This document shows positions 53,808 through 62,949 of a DNA stretch of 64,000 nt, in pieces (position 1 is the stretch's first letter; each line of letters begins with the position of its first letter). A model generated the notes under the pieces. That model was not told the origin of the DNA. It did no database searches and was given only the letters and a program-made list of their open reading frames with translations. The DNA is from Bacteroidia bacterium (GTDB lineage: Bacteria; Bacteroidota; Bacteroidia; J057), in assembly GCA_030430205.1 (NCBI GenBank), contig JAUIGE010000007.1, forward strand, positions 146,453 through 210,452, in the 5' to 3' direction. A program made the position numbers and the translations under genes.

Positions 53808-56237
53808 TTAAAAAATCTCAGGATACTCTTCAGGATCAGCTTCCTGCATAATTTGATAGACAGTCCTAAAAATGTCAGATACCTGTGGCTTGGAGAAATA
53901 ATCTCCGTCTGTACCATAGGCTGGCCTATGTGCTTCTGAGGCCAAAGTCTTGGGAAGGGCGTCCAGGTAAAAATAGCCCTTTTGCTTTTCGAGGACTTCC
54001 TGCATCATATAAGCGGTCGCACCACCGGGCACATCTTCATCCAGGAAAAGGACTCTGCTGGTCTTTTTCAAAGATTCACCTATCATCCCCTTCAGATCAA
54101 AAGGCATAAGGCTCTGTACATCAATGACTTCAGCACTGATACCTACTTCCTCCAGCTGCTCCGCAGCTGTCATGGCCAGCCTGCAGCAGGCGCCATAAGT
54201 CACGATCGTGACATCCTCTCCCTCTCTTAATACTTCGGGCACACCCAAAGGTAGTTTAAAGTCCGCCAGGTTATCTGGCATGCGCTCCTTGAGGCGGTAG
54301 CCGTTGAGGACTTCCACGACTACAGCGGGCTCCTGTGCCTGCATGAGGGTATTGTAAAAGCCTGCGGCCTGGGTCATATTGCGCGGCACTAGCAGATACA
54401 TCCCACGCAAAGCGTGGAGAATCATCGCCATAGGCGATCCTGCATGCCAGATCCCTTCGAGGCGATGGCCTCGGGTACGGATGATCGCCGGGGCGATCTG
54501 ACCAGCCGCGGTGCGGTAGTGAAGCGTAGCCAGGTCATCAGACAGGGTCTGCATGGCATAGATAAAGTAGTCCAGGTACTGGACTTCGGCGATGGGCCGC
54601 AGGCCTCTTGCTGCCAGGCCGATGGCCTGGCCGGCGATCGTAGCCTCGCGGATGCCGGTATCCATGATCCTCAAGGGGCCATATTTGTCCTGCAAGCCTT
54701 TAAATCCCTGATTCACATCTCCCAGTTTGCCAACATCTTCACCAAAGGCAACTACCAGAGGGTTTCTTTCAAATAAAATATCGAAGAAATGATTGAGGAC
54801 TTCAAAACCGGGCATTTCGGGAGAGTCTGCCGAAAAAGTGGCTTCTACAGCCTTTACCTTCAAGGCAGAATGCTGGCTCTCATTGTACAAATGGGCATTA
54901 AAACGTTTATGATTGGCGGGTTTTTGCTGCTCGCGCCAGTTTCGCAAAGCGGAAGTGTCTATGCCGCCTTCCATGGCGGCAAAAAGCAGCACCTCATGGA
55001 TGGTCTCCATGATGTCAGCCCGAAAGGGATCGGGATTGTGCTCCAGTTTGCGGATGAGCGCACTCACTCCGCTGCTGTCCTCCATCTGTTTTTCTACCTC
55101 AGCCAACAAACCCAAAGCCGTTTTTCTTTCCAGAAGCAAAGGAGCCTGATAGGCTTCCCAGGCATCATTTTTTTGTTTTCTGACATATTTGCGGTCTTCC
55201 TTTTCCCACTTTTCCAATTCGTCCTCTGTAGCTATCCCCTCTTCTTTTACCCAGGCTCTCATTCTATCGAGGCAGTCAAAGTCTTTTTCCCACTGCAACC
55301 TGGCGGCATCTTTGTAGCGCTCATGGCTACCGGAGGTCGAATGCCCCTGAGGCTGGGTAACTTCAATGACATGAATTAAACAAGGGACATGGCTATTTCT
55401 GGCAAATTCAGTCGCCTTTTTATAGGTTTTGAGCAATTCAAGATAGTCCCAGGCTTTTACCACAAAAATCTCATATCCAGGTCCGTCTCCTTTTCGCTGA
55501 AAGCCAGAAAGGACCTCAGAGATACTTGATTTGGTGATCTGCATGTGGTTAGGGACGGAAATACCATAGCCATCATCCCAAACGGACATCACCAGGGGTG
55601 CGCCTATGACGCCTACGGCATTGATGGTTTCCCAAAAGTGGCCTTCAGCACAGCTAGCATTGCCGATGGTACCAAAAGCGATTTCATTGCCTTGTTTGGA
55701 AAATGCGGTAAAGCTGTGCAGCCCGGGATTCTCCCGATATAGTTTGGAGGCCTGCGCCAGGCCTGCGAGGCGTGGCATTTGCGAGGCCGTGGGCGAAGCA
55801 TCGGCAAAAGAATTGGGCTGAGCTGTAAGCTCCTTCCAGTTGCCCTGGGCATCTACACTACGAGATGCAAAGTGTGAATTCATCTGGCGGCCACCAGAGT
55901 TGGGGTCATGAGCCAGATCGGTATCGGCATAGAGTTGAGCGAAAAATTCGCGAATGTTTTGCAAGCCTGTTGCTATGGCAAAGGTCTGGTCTCTGTAGTA
56001 ACCGGACCGGAAGTCGCCATTTTGGAAAAAATGAGCCATAGCAAGCTGTGGCACCTCTTTTCCATCTCCAAAAATGCCAAACTTGGCTTTACCCGTTAAG
56101 ACCTCTCTACGACCTATGAGGCTAGCCTGACGGCTTTGGTAGGCGAGTCGGTAATCGGAGATGATTCTTTCCTTGCTGAGTCCTAATTCAGGGTACAATA
56201 TATTGCTGTTGGTATCGCGTGTGGGTGTAGTATCCAT
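53808..56237 (-). CDS. Fused 2-oxoacid dehydrogenase E1 alpha-beta (branched-chain type)
   Basis: The 809-residue protein joins the E1 alpha subunit (about 30-400) and E1 beta subunit (about 475-809) in one chain, an arrangement common in Bacteroidota. The alpha half shows SGYYRDQTFAIATG and the thiamine-diphosphate region GNASCAEGHFWETINAVGVIGAPLVMSVWDDGYGIS. The beta half shows VAFGEDVGKLGDVNQGFKGL, DTGIREATIAGQAIGLAARGLRPIAEVQYLDYF and ending VTIVTYGACCRLA ... DVQSLMPFD. It performs the decarboxylating step of a 2-oxoisovalerate- or pyruvate-type dehydrogenase; the branched-chain form, used for iso-fatty acid synthesis, is most likely. E2 and E3 genes are not in the window. Confidence 0.88.
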   Translation of the reverse strand: MDTTPTRDTNSNILYPELGLSKERIISDYRLAYQSRQASLIGRREVLTGKAKFGIFGDGKEVPQLAMAHFFQNGDFRSGYYRDQTFAIATGLQNIREFFAQLYADTDLAHDPNSGGRQMNSHFASRSVDAQGNWKELTAQPNSFADASPTASQMPRLAGLAQASKLYRENPGLHSFTAFSKQGNEIAFGTIGNASCAEGHFWETINAVGVIGAPLVMSVWDDGYGISVPNHMQITKSSISEVLSGFQRKGDGPGYEIFVVKAWDYLELLKTYKKATEFARNSHVPCLIHVIEVTQPQGHSTSGSHERYKDAARLQWEKDFDCLDRMRAWVKEEGIATEDELEKWEKEDRKYVRKQKNDAWEAYQAPLLLERKTALGLLAEVEKQMEDSSGVSALIRKLEHNPDPFRADIMETIHEVLLFAAMEGGIDTSALRNWREQQKPANHKRFNAHLYNESQHSALKVKAVEATFSADSPEMPGFEVLNHFFDILFERNPLVVAFGEDVGKLGDVNQGFKGLQDKYGPLRIMDTGIREATIAGQAIGLAARGLRPIAEVQYLDYFIYAMQTLSDDLATLHYRTAAGQIAPAIIRTRGHRLEGIWHAGSPMAMILHALRGMYLLVPRNMTQAAGFYNTLMQAQEPAVVVEVLNGYRLKERMPDNLADFKLPLGVPEVLREGEDVTIVTYGACCRLAMTAAEQLEEVGISAEVIDVQSLMPFDLKGMIGESLKKTSRVLFLDEDVPGGATAYMMQEVLEKQKGYFYLDALPKTLASEAHRPAYGTDGDYFSKPQVSDIFRTVYQIMQEADPEEYPEIF

Positions 56238-56299
56238 AGGCTACAAATATACCAATTTATCCAGAGAATTTTCGCCCGTTCCGCTATTTCGCTTGTTTG

Positions 56300-57127
56300 C
56301 TAAAACAACTTTATCACAAAAATAACTGCAATGGTAAGGAGGATGGCTACGATAACGATCCCGATGATAAAGAGGAAGAAAAAGACAAAATAAAAGAAAT
56401 AAGACAGGATGGAGCCCAAAATCGCCTTCGCCCAATTTATCTTAAGCCAGCTTTTATATACCCAGGTGTAGACTATGAGCAGAAAAACCCAGGTCCAAAG
56501 TATGCCCGGGGAATTTGGGTCACCGGGATCGATGAAAGGCAAGGTCGGAATGAGGATAAAACTGATCAGTCCATAAATGAACAAATGCATGACAAAATGA
56601 TCCCCAAATTTGTATGTCCTTTTCCGGAAAAAGGTTTTAAATACCCAAAATGAAGCCATTGCCAAAAAGGGCAAGGTGATCATCATGGCTACATTATAAT
56701 GGGTAGAAATCCATTCGAAGGTCATGAGCCCAGCTGGATTTTTATCGGGCATGGTAATCCCCATTTTCTCATAGATGCTATTCCATTTTTCAAGTGCCTT
56801 GACGGCATCCACTTCTCTGAATTGAAGGGTCACAAAGGTGACAAGGGAGGCTATCAGCAAAAAGTAGTTGGTAGAATTGTAGTATTTTTTTCTTTTTCCA
56901 TCGAGGTATTCCTCCAAAACCAGCCCTGGCCTGAGAAGCAACTCACGGGTTGTGAATAAGAAATGATAAATATCTTCTTTCCTGGCAGCCCACCATTCCC
57001 TCAATAAGTCCTTGGGCGTATTGGAAAAAGATTTGACCTTTTGGCCACAGATATTGCATACAATTCCTTCAAATTGATTGTCACAATTTTTGCATGTATG
57101 GGGCTCCTTGATAATGGCGTCTTGCAT
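56300..57127 (-). CDS. DUF3667 membrane protein with N-terminal zinc ribbon
   Basis: The 275-residue protein starts with a CxxC...CxxC zinc ribbon (CKNCDNQFEGIVCNICGQ, residues 12-29). A DUF3667-type segment follows (DLLREWWAARKEDIYHFLFTTRELLLRPGLVLEEYLDGKRKKYYNSTNYF is its spirit; the core is LRPGLVLEEYLDGKRKKYY). About five membrane helices then run to the end, with two at the very C-terminus. The role is unknown; the family is found almost only in Bacteroidota. It lies 62 bases upstream of the E1 gene on the same strand and diverges from the PAS-GAF kinase. Confidence 0.8.
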   Translation of the reverse strand: MQDAIIKEPHTCKNCDNQFEGIVCNICGQKVKSFSNTPKDLLREWWAARKEDIYHFLFTTRELLLRPGLVLEEYLDGKRKKYYNSTNYFLLIASLVTFVTLQFREVDAVKALEKWNSIYEKMGITMPDKNPAGLMTFEWISTHYNVAMMITLPFLAMASFWVFKTFFRKRTYKFGDHFVMHLFIYGLISFILIPTLPFIDPGDPNSPGILWTWVFLLIVYTWVYKSWLKINWAKAILGSILSYFFYFVFFFLFIIGIVIVAILLTIAVIFVIKLF

Positions 57128-57244
57128 GGAAAGTTGTTGAAATGTGGGATTTTTTTAAGAAGTGGACTATTGTTAAATTGGCCAACTTCCAAGAGGACAT
57201 TTGGTTGCTTTAACTAGTAAAATTAAGACAGGGAAATTACAAAA

Positions 57245-59800
57245 ATGGCTTTCCGGGAAAAAAAATATTGGGATAATGAACTCAGTTTGCCCAAGACCCT
57301 CAAAAAAAAGACTTTAAGTTCATTCTTATTGTTTACCATGGCCATGTGCTTTGGCTGGATCATTTTAGGAATTTTTTTAATTGATACCTATCCTCTCCTT
57401 TTCCCTGTAGTGCCTTTCTTTTATTTAATTCCGGCCTATCTGCTCAACGAAAAAGGGAAAACCGCTATCTCCTGGCATATTACCTTGATTTCCGCCTCCA
57501 TTTACTTTTTACTTTTCCCGGTATTTTTTGAGTCCATTCCCTTGCTTGTTTTACTGCTGATTGTTCTGTATCAATTGGTTAGCCTGGCATTTCATCAAGC
57601 GAAAATCATCACCTTTTATACCCTCCTGCTTGGCCTTTCGATGTTTACCTTTCTGTATTTAACTTATTCTCCGACCTCCAAAACAAGCGAAAGCCCTTCC
57701 CTTTTCACCAACATTTCAATTGCTTTTGCCGCTTTTTTCTTCCTCACCTTTATCAATTACATCAAGGGCAGGGAGGCGCGCAAGTTCAAAAACATCTCCC
57801 TGGAAAATAAAAAACAGTTACTCCAAAAAGAGGAAAAGTACAGAGCCTTATTTGAGTCTTCTCCAGCAGGGATTGTCATTGTAGATATTGAGAAAAGAAT
57901 CACCCTGGATTGTAATGAACAAATGTTGCATATTTTTGGGGCGAGCAAGGACGAAATAATACATGGCGGCAGCCTGGATTTCAGCCCGGAATATCAACCC
58001 GATGGCCAGCTATCCCGTGAAAAATATGCAGCCCTCCTGCAGGAATACCAAAAAAACCGAGAACCCTTTAACCATTACTGGCAATATCTCTCAAAAAAAG
58101 GCAGGGTAATAGATACGGAGGTAAGTCTGCGACCTATAAACCTGGGAAGCAAAAACCTGGCGGTGATGCAAATTCAGGATATCACGGCGAAAAACGCTGC
58201 TGAACAAGAACGAATCAAGCACGAAATAAAATACCGAACACTGTTCGAAAATGGCTTTGATGGCATCGCCATCTTTGACAGTTACCAGTTGAAACCTGTC
58301 AATTGTAACCAGGTTGTCCTGGATGTTTTGGGCTTAAGCTTTGAAGAATTCAAAAACTTTGAATTGCTCAATTTGGCGCCAGAATTTCAGCCCAGCGGGC
58401 AATCCTCCCGCTCTTTTATCAAGGAAAACCTGGAGAAGCTTAAAAAAAAGAAAAAAAATCAGTTTGAATGGTTTCAATATGATATACATGGCAGAGGCTA
58501 CTATGTAGAAGTTTCTGCCTTTGCTCTGCCTGCTCCGGAAGAAAACTCCATCTTTGTCATCTTCAAAGACATCACCAATAAAGTGATAACCCAAAGGGCT
58601 CTGGAGGCTGTTTCCAAGCCTATTTCCGGAGGAAATGAGCAGCTTTTTTATGATGAATTAACCCAGGAAATCGCCAAGTTTTTACAAGTAAATATCGCGC
58701 TCATCGGGAAATTGTCTGACGATAAAAAAACCATGTTTGCCAAAGGCTTGTGGTATCGTGACCAAAATATTCACGGCTTATCCTATACACTCAGCGATAC
58801 GCCCTGCGAACAGGTAGTCATTACCAATGAGGTCCGCTGCTACCCTTCAGAAATAAAATCCATTTTTCCCAGAGACAAAGACCTGGAGCTGTGGGAGGTT
58901 GAAAGCTACCTCGCCTATCCTCTTTTCAATGCTGATAACGAGATCATCGGCCACCTGGCCGTTATGGATAACAAGCCTTTCCTCAATGAGGATAACATAC
59001 ATACTACCCTTCAAATTTTCAGAAATTCGCTTGCCAGTGAATTACAGCGGGAAGATTATCAGCAGCAACTCGTTCAAAGAAATGATGAACTTAAAAAGGT
59101 AAATTCAGAGCTCGACCGCTTTGTATACAGTGCCGCCCACGACATCCGCGCCCCTATCTCTTCTGTCCTGGGCCTGATCAATATTTCCGAAGAGCAGGAA
59201 GATTTATCCATTATCAAGCATTATTTAAAACTGCAAAAATCTTCCCTGAAAAAACTCGACCTCTTCATTACCGATTTGATCAATTATTCTATCAACAAAA
59301 GGCGCAATGTGGTCCATGAGCCTGTCAATGTGTACGAACTGGTGGAGGAAGTCATTGACCAATATCGGTACCTGGACAACTTCGATCGAGTTCAAATTCA
59401 CAAGAATATGCAGGTCAAGAGCGTATTATTCTCTGATCAAAACCGACTCAAACTCATTCTTAACAACCTGATTTCCAACGCGATCACCTATGCAGATTTG
59501 ACAAAAGAAGAACCTCAAATCAATATTACTATTGATATAACTGAAAACAAGGCCCTCTTTGAAGTTTGGGACAACGGTCAGGGAATCCATCAGGACCACA
59601 TTAAGAAAATATTTGAAATGTTTCACCGAGCCAATAAATACTCAAAGGGCTCCGGTATTGGCTTATATATTACGGAAGAAGCAGTTGAAAAATTGGGCGG
59701 TAAAATCGTGGTGGATTCTGTTTACCAAGAGTGGACCAGCTTTTCCTTTGAAATAAAAAACCAGCTTCAAGCCAAAGAAAGCCTGGAAAGGTCCAATTAA
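57245..59800 (+). CDS. Membrane sensor histidine kinase with two PAS domains and a GAF domain
   Basis: The 851-residue protein has five or six membrane helices in its first 175 residues (no periplasmic sensor loop of any size) and two PAS domains (about 195-315 and 325-440), each opening with YRALFESSPAGIVIVDI or YRTLFENGFDGIAIFDS and sharing LDFSPEYQP/LNLAPEFQP text, so they look duplicated. A GAF domain (about 450-605; YTLSDTPCEQV) follows, then a coiled linker, HisKA (SAAHDIRAPISSV) and HATPase (LILNNLISNAITYA, VWDNGQGI, GSGIGLYITEE). It has no receiver domain, and no response regulator lies next to it. Input is probably cytoplasmic or membrane-borne. It diverges from the DUF3667 gene. Confidence 0.92.
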   Translation: MAFREKKYWDNELSLPKTLKKKTLSSFLLFTMAMCFGWIILGIFLIDTYPLLFPVVPFFYLIPAYLLNEKGKTAISWHITLISASIYFLLFPVFFESIPLLVLLLIVLYQLVSLAFHQAKIITFYTLLLGLSMFTFLYLTYSPTSKTSESPSLFTNISIAFAAFFFLTFINYIKGREARKFKNISLENKKQLLQKEEKYRALFESSPAGIVIVDIEKRITLDCNEQMLHIFGASKDEIIHGGSLDFSPEYQPDGQLSREKYAALLQEYQKNREPFNHYWQYLSKKGRVIDTEVSLRPINLGSKNLAVMQIQDITAKNAAEQERIKHEIKYRTLFENGFDGIAIFDSYQLKPVNCNQVVLDVLGLSFEEFKNFELLNLAPEFQPSGQSSRSFIKENLEKLKKKKKNQFEWFQYDIHGRGYYVEVSAFALPAPEENSIFVIFKDITNKVITQRALEAVSKPISGGNEQLFYDELTQEIAKFLQVNIALIGKLSDDKKTMFAKGLWYRDQNIHGLSYTLSDTPCEQVVITNEVRCYPSEIKSIFPRDKDLELWEVESYLAYPLFNADNEIIGHLAVMDNKPFLNEDNIHTTLQIFRNSLASELQREDYQQQLVQRNDELKKVNSELDRFVYSAAHDIRAPISSVLGLINISEEQEDLSIIKHYLKLQKSSLKKLDLFITDLINYSINKRRNVVHEPVNVYELVEEVIDQYRYLDNFDRVQIHKNMQVKSVLFSDQNRLKLILNNLISNAITYADLTKEEPQINITIDITENKALFEVWDNGQGIHQDHIKKIFEMFHRANKYSKGSGIGLYITEEAVEKLGGKIVVDSVYQEWTSFSFEIKNQLQAKESLERSN

Positions 59801-59846
59801 ATAATCCACATTTTCATTCTCGCTTTAATAATTCACAATCAAGCCC

Positions 59847-59854
59847 TAAATTTG
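59847..59854 (+). promoter_or_regulatory. Promoter -7 element for carB
   Basis: TAAATTTG fits TAnnTTTG and lies 20 bases before the carB start. A TTTA at 59824-59827 is the best -33 candidate. The leader would be short. Confidence 0.45.
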
Positions 59855-59874
59855 CGCCAATTTCAAAAAAAGAT

Positions 59875-62688
59875 ATGCCATTAGACTCCAGTATAAAATC
59901 CGTTCTGATAATAGGAAGCGGACCTATCATCATAGGCCAGGCCTGCGAATTTGACTATTCCGGCTCTCAGGCTTCACTTGCCCTCAAGGAAGAAGGCATC
60001 CGGGTTGCCCTTATCAACTCCAATCCGGCTACCATCATGACGGACCCTGTCACAGCAGATGACATCTACCTCCTTCCGCTGGAAATGGAATCCATTGAGA
60101 AGATCCTTTCCAGGCAAAAAATAGACGCAGTACTACCAACCATGGGGGGCCAAACGGCCCTCAATTTATGTATAGAGTGCCAGAAAGCTGGCCTTTGGGA
60201 GAAGTACGGAGTCAAAATCATCGGTGCCAATATTGAAGCCATTGATAAGGCTGAAGACCGTGAGCGCTTTCGCCAACTGATGGTGACCATGAATATTGAT
60301 GTGCCCACCTCTGAAATGGCCAACTCCTTTTTGAAGGGAAAAGAAATCGCCCAGCGCATCGGATTTCCCCTTGTCATCCGCCCTTCCTTCACCCTGGGAG
60401 GTTCTGGGGGGGCTTTTGTTCATGAAGAAAAAGAATACGATACCTTGCTCAAACGAGGCTTAAATGCAAGTCCTGTCCATCAGGTTCTGGTAGAAGAAAG
60501 CATCTTTGGCTGGAAGGAATATGAGCTGGAAGTCATGCGCGACGGCGCAGGAAATAAGATTGTGATTTGTTCGGTGGAGAATGTGGACCCTACGGGCATC
60601 CATACGGGTGATTCCATCACGGTCGCGCCAGCTTTGACGCTGCCCGATACCCAAATGCAGGAAATGCGTGACACCGCATTTCGTGTCATGGACGCCCTGG
60701 GTGAGTTTGCAGGTGGCTGCAATGTGCAGTTTGCCATTGACCCCAAATCAGGTCGCATGATCTGCATTGAGATCAACCCGCGCGTTTCGCGCTCCTCCGC
60801 CCTCGCCTCCAAGGCGACAGGTTATCCGATCGCGCGCATCGCCGCCAAACTGGCCGTAGGCTACAACCTCGACGAGCTTCCCAACCAGATTACCAAAACG
60901 ACATCTGCCTTTTTTGAGCCTACCCTTGACTATGTCATCGTGAAGATTCCCCGCTGGAATTTTGCCAAATTCCCGGGAGCAGAGACACATCTTGGCCTTC
61001 AGATGAAAGCCGTAGGCGAGGTTATGGGCATCGGGCGATCATTTAATGAAGCTTTGCAAAAAGCCTGTCAATCGCTCGAACTGGGCCGCAATGGCATGGG
61101 GGCAGATGGCAAAGAGCTGACCGATCTCAGCCGCATCATGGATTCTTTGAAAAATCCTTCCTGGGACCGCATTTTTCATGTAAAAGATGCCATGCACCTG
61201 GGCGTACCGCTCAAAGCGATTCATGAAGCCACCCAGATCGATCCCTGGTATTTGCGGGAAATCGAATACCTCGTGGTGTTGGAGAAAGAAATTTCCCGCT
61301 ACCACATTGAGAATATCCCGCATGCATTATTGCTGGAAGCCAAGAAAAACGGCTATGCCGATCGTCAGATTGCGCATTTGCTGAGATGCAAGGAAAGTGA
61401 AGTTTATAAAAAGCGTAAGGCGGAAAAGATCAATCGCGTTTATAAGCTGGTAGATACCTGTGCAGCAGAATTTGAGGCAGCGACGCCCTATTATTACTCC
61501 ACTTTCGATGAAGAAAATGAGTCTCCTGTTTCAGATAAAAAGAAAGTAGTCATCTTTGGTGCAGGCCCCAACCGCATCGGCCAGGGGATTGAATTTGACT
61601 ATTGCTGTGTGCATGGCGTGCTTGCAGCAAAGGAAGAAAATTATGAAACAGTGATGATTAACTGTAATCCCGAAACTGTTTCCACTGACTTCAATATTTC
61701 TGACAAACTGTATTTTGAGCCCGTCTTTTGGGAGCATATTTTCGATATCATCGACCATGAAAAGCCCGAAGGCGTGATCGTGCAGCTCGGAGGCCAAACG
61801 GCGCTGAAGCTTTCCGAAAAGCTACAACGCTACAATATCCCCATCCTGGGGACTTCCTTTGATATGATGGACATGGCCGAGGATCGCGGCCGCTTTTCCA
61901 ACTTGCTTCGGGAGCTCGATATCCCCTACCCTCGCTTCGGCGAGGCCGAAAATGCCGAAGAGGCGATTGAAATCGCCAAAAGCGTGGGCTATCCCGTACT
62001 CGTACGGCCTTCCTATGTCCTCGGCGGACAGGATATGCGCATCGTCATCAACGACAATGAGCTCACCGAGCACGTGATCAAAATCCTCAGCCAGGTACCT
62101 GGCAACAAAGTGCTGATCGACCACTTCCTCGATCAGGGGATCGAGACGGAGGTAGACGCCATCTGCGATGGCGAAGATGTGCAGATCGTGGGCATGATGG
62201 AGCATATAGAGCCGGCAGGCATCCACTCAGGTGATTCTATGGCGGTTTTACCGCCTTTCGATCTCAGCGAGCAGGTGCTCGCGGATATGGAGGCATATAC
62301 CCGCAAGATCGCTCTTGCGATGCAGGTAAAAGGCCTGATCAACATCCAGTTTGCCGTCAAAGACGAAGTCGTCTATGTCATAGAAGCCAACCCCAGGGCT
62401 TCACGTACCGTGCCTTTCATCGCCAAAGCGCATGAGATTCCTTATGTAAATTATGCCACCAAGATCATGCTTGGCACACATAAGTTGAAAGACTTCAGCT
62501 TCAAACCCAAACTCCAGGGCTACGCCATCAAGATCCCCGTCTTCTCCTTCGACAAATTTCCCAATGTCGACAAAGCCCTCGGGCCAGAGATGAAATCTAC
62601 CGGAGAAAAAATTTATTTTATCAAAGATCTGAAGGATCCCTTCTTTGTGAAAAGCTACAATGAGCGAAATATGTATTTGGCGAGGTAG
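59875..62688 (+). CDS. carB: Carbamoyl-phosphate synthase large subunit, lacking the allosteric domain
   Basis: The 937-residue enzyme makes carbamoyl phosphate from bicarbonate, ATP and glutamine-derived ammonia for pyrimidine and arginine synthesis. It has both ATP-grasp halves: GSGPIIIGQACEFDYSG with FPLVIRPSFTLGGSGGAFV and IEINPRVSRSSALASKATGYPIA in the first, GAGPNRIGQGIEFDYCCVH with YPVLVRPSYVLGGQDMRIV and VIEANPRASRTVPFIAKA in the second. It stops about 130 residues short of E. coli CarB, right after STGEKIYFIKDLKDPFF, so the C-terminal MGS-like domain that binds UMP and ornithine is absent. Several Bacteroidota CarB proteins have this length. carA is not adjacent. Confidence 0.95.
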   Translation: MPLDSSIKSVLIIGSGPIIIGQACEFDYSGSQASLALKEEGIRVALINSNPATIMTDPVTADDIYLLPLEMESIEKILSRQKIDAVLPTMGGQTALNLCIECQKAGLWEKYGVKIIGANIEAIDKAEDRERFRQLMVTMNIDVPTSEMANSFLKGKEIAQRIGFPLVIRPSFTLGGSGGAFVHEEKEYDTLLKRGLNASPVHQVLVEESIFGWKEYELEVMRDGAGNKIVICSVENVDPTGIHTGDSITVAPALTLPDTQMQEMRDTAFRVMDALGEFAGGCNVQFAIDPKSGRMICIEINPRVSRSSALASKATGYPIARIAAKLAVGYNLDELPNQITKTTSAFFEPTLDYVIVKIPRWNFAKFPGAETHLGLQMKAVGEVMGIGRSFNEALQKACQSLELGRNGMGADGKELTDLSRIMDSLKNPSWDRIFHVKDAMHLGVPLKAIHEATQIDPWYLREIEYLVVLEKEISRYHIENIPHALLLEAKKNGYADRQIAHLLRCKESEVYKKRKAEKINRVYKLVDTCAAEFEAATPYYYSTFDEENESPVSDKKKVVIFGAGPNRIGQGIEFDYCCVHGVLAAKEENYETVMINCNPETVSTDFNISDKLYFEPVFWEHIFDIIDHEKPEGVIVQLGGQTALKLSEKLQRYNIPILGTSFDMMDMAEDRGRFSNLLRELDIPYPRFGEAENAEEAIEIAKSVGYPVLVRPSYVLGGQDMRIVINDNELTEHVIKILSQVPGNKVLIDHFLDQGIETEVDAICDGEDVQIVGMMEHIEPAGIHSGDSMAVLPPFDLSEQVLADMEAYTRKIALAMQVKGLINIQFAVKDEVVYVIEANPRASRTVPFIAKAHEIPYVNYATKIMLGTHKLKDFSFKPKLQGYAIKIPVFSFDKFPNVDKALGPEMKSTGEKIYFIKDLKDPFFVKSYNERNMYLAR

Positions 62689-62755
62689 GGAGGATTTTCA
62701 AAACATTTTGATAAAACCAAAGTTATCCTATACATTCGCCAACAGAAACGAAAAT

Positions 62756-62815
62756 ATGTTCACACAATTTCATCATATCCATCACCATACAACCACCGAT
62801 TCCAGCGGAGGATGA
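62756..62815 (+). CDS. hisL: Histidine leader peptide of the hisG attenuator
   Basis: ATG 62756 opens MFTQFHHIHHHTTTDSSGG and stops at TGA 62813-62815. Five of six residues at positions 6-11 are histidine (HHIHHH), encoded at 62771-62788. The strong terminator at 62848-62878 and hisG at 62892 follow. This is the classical layout for ribosome-mediated attenuation: scarce charged tRNA-His stalls the ribosome on the His run and prevents the terminator from forming. A six-base antiterminator pair is available, CGGAGG (62806-62811, the last leader codons) with CCTCCG (62859-62864, the terminator loop and arm edge). A ribosome at the stop codon would cover the first strand and allow termination. 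The pairing is my inference; the His run and terminator are seen directly. Confidence 0.85.
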   Translation: MFTQFHHIHHHTTTDSSGG

Positions 62816-62847
62816 TGATGCTTTGATGTAATTTTTTATAAAATCAC

Positions 62848-62878
62848 AAAAGGCTTCCCCTCCGGGAAGCCTTTTTTT
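62848..62878 (+). terminator. Attenuator terminator ahead of hisG
   Basis: AAAAGGCTTCCC (62848-62859) pairs perfectly with GGGAAGCCTTTT (62864-62875) around CTCC, followed by a T run to 62878. It ends 14 bases before hisG, too close to be the terminator of carB alone. Confidence 0.92.
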
Positions 62879-62886
62879 ATTTACCC

Positions 62887-62949
62887 AACTCATGACACCC
62901 AAAACTCAAAACCCGAAACCCAAAACTCAAAACCCGAAACCCGAGCCCC
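62887..62949. repeat. Heptanucleotide array at the start of hisG
   Basis: Nine heptamers in register: AACTCAT, GACACCC, then AAAACTC-AAAACCC-GAAACCC twice (62901-62942), then GAGCCCC. The ATG of hisG (62892) is formed at the join of the first two. Because three heptamers make 21 bases, the doubled unit is translated as two copies of KTQNPKP. Confidence 0.88.
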
